From CAYSLC01 sp964431545 (lineage in GTDB: Bacteria; Desulfobacterota; Desulfobacteria; Desulfobacterales; JAABSP01), in the NCBI GenBank assembly GCA_964431545.1, contig CAYSLC010000093.1, positions 1 through 20,222 of the forward strand: a stretch of 20,222 bases of DNA. Reading direction: 5' to 3'. The notes under the pieces are model-generated. The model was not told the origin of the DNA. It made no database searches and saw nothing but the letters and a program-made list of their open reading frames with translations. The translations under genes were made by a program, and so were the position numbers. Shown in pieces: positions 16,888 to 20,222 of the stretch; position 1 is the stretch's first letter; each line of letters begins with the position of its first letter.

Positions 16888-18141
16888 ATGATTCAATTGA
16901 TCAGAGGGTTTAAGGATATTCTCCCCGAGGAAGTGGGGATCTGGCAGGAGATCGAGCGGATCTCCCGGTCCCTGCTGGAGGATTTCGGATATCGGGAGAT
17001 TCGGATCCCCATCATGGAGCGGACCGAACTTTTCGCCCGGTCCATCGGCGAGGAGACCGACATCGTGGAAAAGGAGATGTACACCTTCGCCGACCGGAAG
17101 GGGGACCTGCTCACCCTTCGGCCGGAGGCCACCGCCTCCATCGTCCGGGCCTATATCCAGCACAAACTCCATGCCCAGGATCCGGCCCGGAAGTTCTACA
17201 TGATCGGCCCCATGTTTCGACGGGAGCGCCCGCAGAAGGGACGGTTCCGCCAGTTTTACCAGATCGACGCGGAGATCTTCGGCGTCGCCTCCCCTTACGC
17301 CGACGCGGAGCTGATCTACCTGCTGACCCTCCTGCTGGACCGGCTCAAGGTGGCGGATGTCAAGGCCCATATCAACTCCCTGGGCTGTCCGGCGTGCCGG
17401 CCCGGCTTCAAGAAGGCGCTGCTCTCCTTTTTGTCGGATAGGATGGAGGCCCTGTGCGCGGACTGCCGGCGGCGCAGCGGGCGGAATCCGCTCCGGGCGT
17501 TGGACTGCAAGGTACCCGCCTGCCGGGAGGCGATGACCGACGCCCCGCTGCTGACCGATGCCCTTTGTCCGGATTGCGCCGAGCACTTCGCGGTCGTCCA
17601 GCGGGCCCTGGACGGACTGAACGTGCCGTTCGAAATCGACAAGCGGCTGGTGCGGGGACTCGACTATTACACCCGGACCACCTTCGAGATCCTCTCCGGT
17701 TCGTTGGGCGCCCAGAGCGCCGTGGCCGGCGGAGGCCGGTACGACGGTCTCATGGAGACCCTGGGCGGACCCAGCCTTCCCGCCACCGGTTTCGCCGTCG
17801 GGTTCGACCGGCTGGTGGAACTCGTGGGGATCGACCCGTCCGCCCTGGCGCCCAAACTCGACCTGTTCATCGCGGCCCTCGGGCCGGACAGTCAGTCCCT
17901 CGCGTTCACCTGGAGCTGTTCCCTGGCGTCGGCGGGGATCACCGTGGAGATGGACATGGAGGACCGGAGCCTCAAGAGCCAGATGAAGCGGGCGGACCGG
18001 CTGGGGGCCCGGTACGTGCTGATGGTGGGGGAGCGGGAGCTGAAGGAGGAGAGGGCGGTCTTGCGGGACATGGAGACCAAGGACCAGGCGGAGGTCAATT
18101 TCCCGGATCTGGTGGAAACAGTAAAAGAGCGCGTCCGGTAG
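16888..18141 (+). CDS. hisS: Histidine–tRNA ligase
   Basis: 417 residues, close to the 424 of E. coli HisRS. A class II synthetase core is evident: IRGFKDILPEEV at the start, RPEATASIVRAYI, motif 2 MFRRERPQKGRFRQFYQID, the histidine-binding LVRGLDYYTRTTFEI, AVAGGGRYDGL, and motif 3 ATGFAVGFDRLVEL. The C-terminal anticodon-binding domain begins near LDLFIAALG. ATG 16888 starts at the usual family position; a GGGAGG lies rather far upstream (about 15 nt), and no closer in-frame ATG, GTG or TTG start exists. aspS follows after 59 nt. Confidence 0.97.
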   Translation: MIQLIRGFKDILPEEVGIWQEIERISRSLLEDFGYREIRIPIMERTELFARSIGEETDIVEKEMYTFADRKGDLLTLRPEATASIVRAYIQHKLHAQDPARKFYMIGPMFRRERPQKGRFRQFYQIDAEIFGVASPYADAELIYLLTLLLDRLKVADVKAHINSLGCPACRPGFKKALLSFLSDRMEALCADCRRRSGRNPLRALDCKVPACREAMTDAPLLTDALCPDCAEHFAVVQRALDGLNVPFEIDKRLVRGLDYYTRTTFEILSGSLGAQSAVAGGGRYDGLMETLGGPSLPATGFAVGFDRLVELVGIDPSALAPKLDLFIAALGPDSQSLAFTWSCSLASAGITVEMDMEDRSLKSQMKRADRLGARYVLMVGERELKEERAVLRDMETKDQAEVNFPDLVETVKERVR

Positions 18142-18200
18142 CGGCGCGGGGCCAAACGGTCCATTCCGGCCCGGCCGGGAAATCGAAAGGAGCGTTTTCA

Positions 18201-19982
18201 TTGTTGGATAAACTCGGAGACATGCGGCGGACGCACCATTGCCGCCAGTTGGGCGCGGAGGATATCGGCGCGGAAGTGGTGCTCATGGGATGGGTCCAGC
18301 GACGGCGGGACCACGGCGGCGTCATCTTCGTGGACCTGCGGGACCGGGAGGGGATCACCCAGGTGGTCTTCAATCCGGAGGTGGACGGCCGGGTCCATGA
18401 AAAGGCCCACACCATCCGGAACGAATACGTTCTGGCGGTCCGGGGAAAGGTCGATCCCCGGCCCGAGGGAATGATCAATCCCAACCTGAAGACAGGACGG
18501 GTCGAGGTCACGGTGACGGAACTCAAGATCCTCAATACCGCCGATACGCCGCCCTTCATGGTGGAGGACCGGGTGGACGTCTCCGAGAACATCCGGTTGA
18601 AGCACCGCCACATCGACCTCCGGCGGCCGGGCCTCCAGCGGAACCTCATTCTGCGCCACCGGGCTTCGGCGGCGGTGCGGCGGTTCCTGAACGACCAGGG
18701 ATTTCTCGACCTCGAGACCCCGGTCCTCACCCGGTCCACCCCGGAGGGGGCAAGGGACTACCTGGTTCCCAGCCGGGTCAACCCGGGCAAGTTCTATGCG
18801 CTGCCCCAGTCGCCCCAGCTTTTCAAGCAGCTCTTCATGGTCTCGGGCTTCGACCGGTATTACCAGATCGTCAAGTGCTTCCGGGACGAGGACCTCCGGG
18901 CGGACCGCCAGCCCGAGTTCACCCAGATCGACGTGGAAATGTCCTTCGTGGGCGAGGAGGACATCATGGGGATCACCGAGGAGATGATGGCGGCGGTCTT
19001 CAAGGAGATCCACGACCTGGAACTCTTCCGGCCCTTCCCCCGCCTCACCTATGCCGAGTCCGTGACCCGGTACGGGCTGGACAAGCCGGACATCCGCTTC
19101 GGCCTGGAGTTGGTCGACCTCTCCGACATCATGGAGGGGTGCGGGTTCAAGGTCTTTGCCAACGCGGTCAAAAACGGCGGCGTGGTCAAGGCGATCAACG
19201 CCAAGGGGTGCATCGACTTCTCCCGGAAGGAGCTGGACGATCTGACCGATTTCGTCTCCATCTACAAGGCCAGGGGCATGGCCTGGATCAAAGTCAAGGA
19301 GGACGCCTGGCAGTCGCCCATCGCCAAGTTTTTCTCCGAGGAGGAGAAGAGCGCCATGGTCGAGCGGCTGGGGATCGAGCCGGGGGACCTGATCCTTTTC
19401 GGCGCCGACGCCGCGAAGATCGTCAACGAGAGCCTGGGCCACCTCCGGAACCACCTGGGGAAAAAGCTCGGCCTCATCGACGAGACGGCCTTCGCCTTCA
19501 CCTGGGTCACCGAGTTTCCCCTGGCGGAGTACGACGAGGCTGAAAAGCGATACGACCCCCTCCACCATCCCTTTACCGCCCCCCTGGAGGAAGATATGGA
19601 CAAGCTTTCGAGCGACACCGGCGCGGTCCGGGCCAAGGCCTACGACCTGGTGCTCAACGGTTTTGAGCTGGGGGGCGGCAGCATCCGGGTTCACCGAACC
19701 GACATCCAGCGCCGGATCTTCTCCGCCATCGGCCTCTCCCCGGAGGAGTCCGAGGAGAAGTTCGGCTTCCTTCTCTCGGCCCTGGAATCCGGGGCCCCGC
19801 CCCACGGCGGCATCGCCCTGGGCATGGACCGGCTGGTGATGCTCCTCTGCGGGGAGTCCTCCATCCGGGACGTCATCGCCTTCCCCAAGACCCAGAAGGC
19901 GGCCTGTCTGATGACCGACGCCCCCTCGGAGGCGGCGCCCGGGCAGTTGGACGAACTCAATCTGCGACTCCGGCCGGTGTGA
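18201..19982 (+). CDS. aspS: Aspartate–tRNA ligase, probably non-discriminating (Asp/Asn)
   Basis: 593 residues from TTG 18201, which has AAAGGAGCG 7-8 nt upstream; ATG 18222 lacks such a site. The upstream open frame belongs to a shadow of hisS. The bacterial-type AspRS plan is complete: N-terminal OB fold (WVQRRRDHGGVIFVDLRDREG), motif 2 (CFRDEDLRADRQPEFTQIDVEM), the GAD insertion (about 285-420) and motif 3 (GGIALGMDRLVMLLCG). H38 in RRRDHGG and G90 in RPEG match the residues known from non-discriminating AspRS, where E. coli has RRRDLGG. Such enzymes also charge tRNA(Asn) with Asp, which GatCAB then amidates. GatCAB genes are not in this window. Confidence 0.97.
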   Translation: MLDKLGDMRRTHHCRQLGAEDIGAEVVLMGWVQRRRDHGGVIFVDLRDREGITQVVFNPEVDGRVHEKAHTIRNEYVLAVRGKVDPRPEGMINPNLKTGRVEVTVTELKILNTADTPPFMVEDRVDVSENIRLKHRHIDLRRPGLQRNLILRHRASAAVRRFLNDQGFLDLETPVLTRSTPEGARDYLVPSRVNPGKFYALPQSPQLFKQLFMVSGFDRYYQIVKCFRDEDLRADRQPEFTQIDVEMSFVGEEDIMGITEEMMAAVFKEIHDLELFRPFPRLTYAESVTRYGLDKPDIRFGLELVDLSDIMEGCGFKVFANAVKNGGVVKAINAKGCIDFSRKELDDLTDFVSIYKARGMAWIKVKEDAWQSPIAKFFSEEEKSAMVERLGIEPGDLILFGADAAKIVNESLGHLRNHLGKKLGLIDETAFAFTWVTEFPLAEYDEAEKRYDPLHHPFTAPLEEDMDKLSSDTGAVRAKAYDLVLNGFELGGGSIRVHRTDIQRRIFSAIGLSPEESEEKFGFLLSALESGAPPHGGIALGMDRLVMLLCGESSIRDVIAFPKTQKAACLMTDAPSEAAPGQLDELNLRLRPV

Positions 19983-19992
19983 TTTTTTTTTC

Positions 19993-20021
19993 TTGACACC
20001 CGCTGTCAATTTCGGTATTTC
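19993..20021 (+). promoter_or_regulatory. Sigma70-like promoter downstream of aspS, with the -35 inside an inverted repeat
   Basis: TTGACA (19993-19998), 17 nt, then TATTTC (20016-20021). The -35 hexamer is the left arm of a perfect inverted repeat, TTGACA-CCCGC-TGTCAA (19993-20009). It follows a run of nine T that comes right after the aspS stop and points toward the tandem repeats, with its start about 45 nt before the first. It could instead be a weak hairpin at the aspS 3' end. Confidence 0.45.
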
Positions 20022-20033
20022 GTAAAGTTACGA
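20020..20033. repeat. Perfect inverted repeat TCGTAA-AG-TTACGA
   Basis: Two 6-nt arms flank a 2-nt centre, overlapping the end of the candidate -10 element. The position at the expected transcription start suggests an operator; no matching regulator is visible in the window. Confidence 0.4.
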
Positions 20034-20071
20034 GTTTGATGAAGCTGCTCGTTTTTTTAACAAAGGGATTT

Positions 20072-20133
20072 TTCCCCGGTAGCTCAGTCGGCAGAGTCCC
20101 GCCGCAGGCGGGATTAACCACCGAGTCTACTGA
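20072..20133 (+). repeat. Copy 1 of a 62-nt structured repeat with a tRNA-like 5' end
   Basis: Begins TTCCCCGGTAGCTCAGTC and continues GGCAGAG, reading like the acceptor strand and D-arm of a bacterial tRNA, closest by eye to tRNA(Asn). After that the tRNA pattern stops: a 7-bp hairpin TCCCGCC-GCA-GGCGGGA (20097-20113) replaces the anticodon arm, and there is no T-arm or matching 3' acceptor strand. The outer arms CGGTAG (20077-20082) and CTACTG (20127-20132) pair with one G·U, and TCGG pairs with CCGA inside them. Called a repeat, not a functional tRNA. Confidence 0.8.
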
Positions 20134-20160
20134 GCGGTCGCTGTTTTGATAAAATGATTA

Positions 20161-20222
20161 TTCCCCAGTAGCTCAGTCGGCCGAGTCCCGCCGCAGGCGG
20201 GATTAACCACCGAGTCTACTGA
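20161..20222 (+). repeat. Copy 2 of the 62-nt structured repeat, ending at the window edge
   Basis: 60 of 62 positions match copy 1; the differences are G20078 to A20167 and A20093 to C20182. The same fold is kept: outer arms CAGTAG (20166-20171) and CTACTG (20216-20221) now pair perfectly, TCGG (20177-20180) pairs with CCGA (20210-20213), and the inner hairpin is TCCCGCC-GCA-GGCGGGA (20186-20202). The 27-nt spacer (20134-20160) loosely resembles the sequence before copy 1, suggesting a tandem unit of about 89 nt. Whether more copies follow cannot be seen. Confidence 0.8.

Noticed and set aside
18166..18178. CCGGCC-C-GGCCGG palindrome in the hisS–aspS gap
   Set aside because: A 1-nt centre cannot form a full hairpin and such GC palindromes are expected by chance in DNA of this composition.
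17454..18200. N-terminal extension of the aspS frame back into hisS
   Set aside because: The extension is low-complexity G/R/P sequence from an alternative frame of hisS; AspRS homology begins just after TTG 18201, which has its own ribosome-binding site.
19970..19992. Intrinsic terminator of aspS (CCGGCCGG followed by nine T)
   Set aside because: The GC palindrome has no room for a loop and the flanking pairs mismatch, so a stable terminator hairpin is not convincing despite the T-run.
20072..20222. Two tRNA genes, a CRISPR array or an integron attC pair
   Set aside because: No anticodon arm, T-arm or 3' acceptor strand, so not tRNAs; a 62-nt repeat with a single 27-nt spacer is not CRISPR-like; attC core motifs are absent.

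Overview
The window is high-GC DNA with third-codon G/C bias throughout. It looks like a Desulfobacterota-type (former Deltaproteobacteria) chromosome. The main clue is the minus-strand order ffh–rpsP–khpA–rimM–trmD–SPOUT methyltransferase–rplS–rnhB–yraN; the extra methyltransferase between trmD and rplS is, from general knowledge, typical of that group. The taxonomic call is inference, since no search could be run.

Layout. (a) 1-163: the last ~53 codons of an unidentified plus-strand gene, overlapping the end of the convergent gatZ-like gene. (b) 139-6863, minus: a two-gene unit of a very large hybrid sensor kinase (four periplasmic solute-binding-type domains, PAS, HisKA, HATPase, receiver, Hpt) followed 14 nt later by a GatZ/KbaZ-family tagatose-bisphosphate aldolase subunit. 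A sigma70-like promoter lies at 6913-6941. (c) 7007-12240, minus: the translation/RNA operon listed above, behind a strong TTGACA-N17-TACTTT promoter at 12275-12303. (d) 12398-15609, plus: rlmN, then a probable lipoprotein with TPR-like, Ig-like, CsgG-like and FlgT-like regions. (e) 15613-16641, minus: a PP-loop tRNA-thiolation-type enzyme with an NFACT-R-like tail. (f) 16888-19982, plus: hisS and aspS. (g) 19983-20222: no protein gene, but a promoter-like element inside an inverted repeat, a second perfect inverted repeat, and two copies of a 62-nt, 60/62-identical structured repeat at an 89-nt period. The 5' third of the repeat reads like the 5' end of a tRNA (closest by eye to tRNA-Asn), while the rest is a strong hairpin that does not complete a tRNA. 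The window ends exactly at the end of copy 2.

How the genes work together. Most of the window is translation and RNA maturation: SRP targeting (Ffh), ribosomal proteins S16 and L19, 30S maturation (RimM), tRNA/rRNA modification (TrmD, SPOUT enzyme, RlmN, thiolase-like protein), two aminoacyl-tRNA synthetases, and RNase HII. The AspRS carries residues associated with the non-discriminating type, which would make it the source of both Asp-tRNA(Asp) and Asp-tRNA(Asn). The least ordinary parts are the tRNA-mimicking tandem repeat at the 3' edge, the four-sensor hybrid kinase paired with an orphan GatZ, and the multidomain CsgG-like lipoprotein. I found no CRISPR array, phage, transposase or defence gene.
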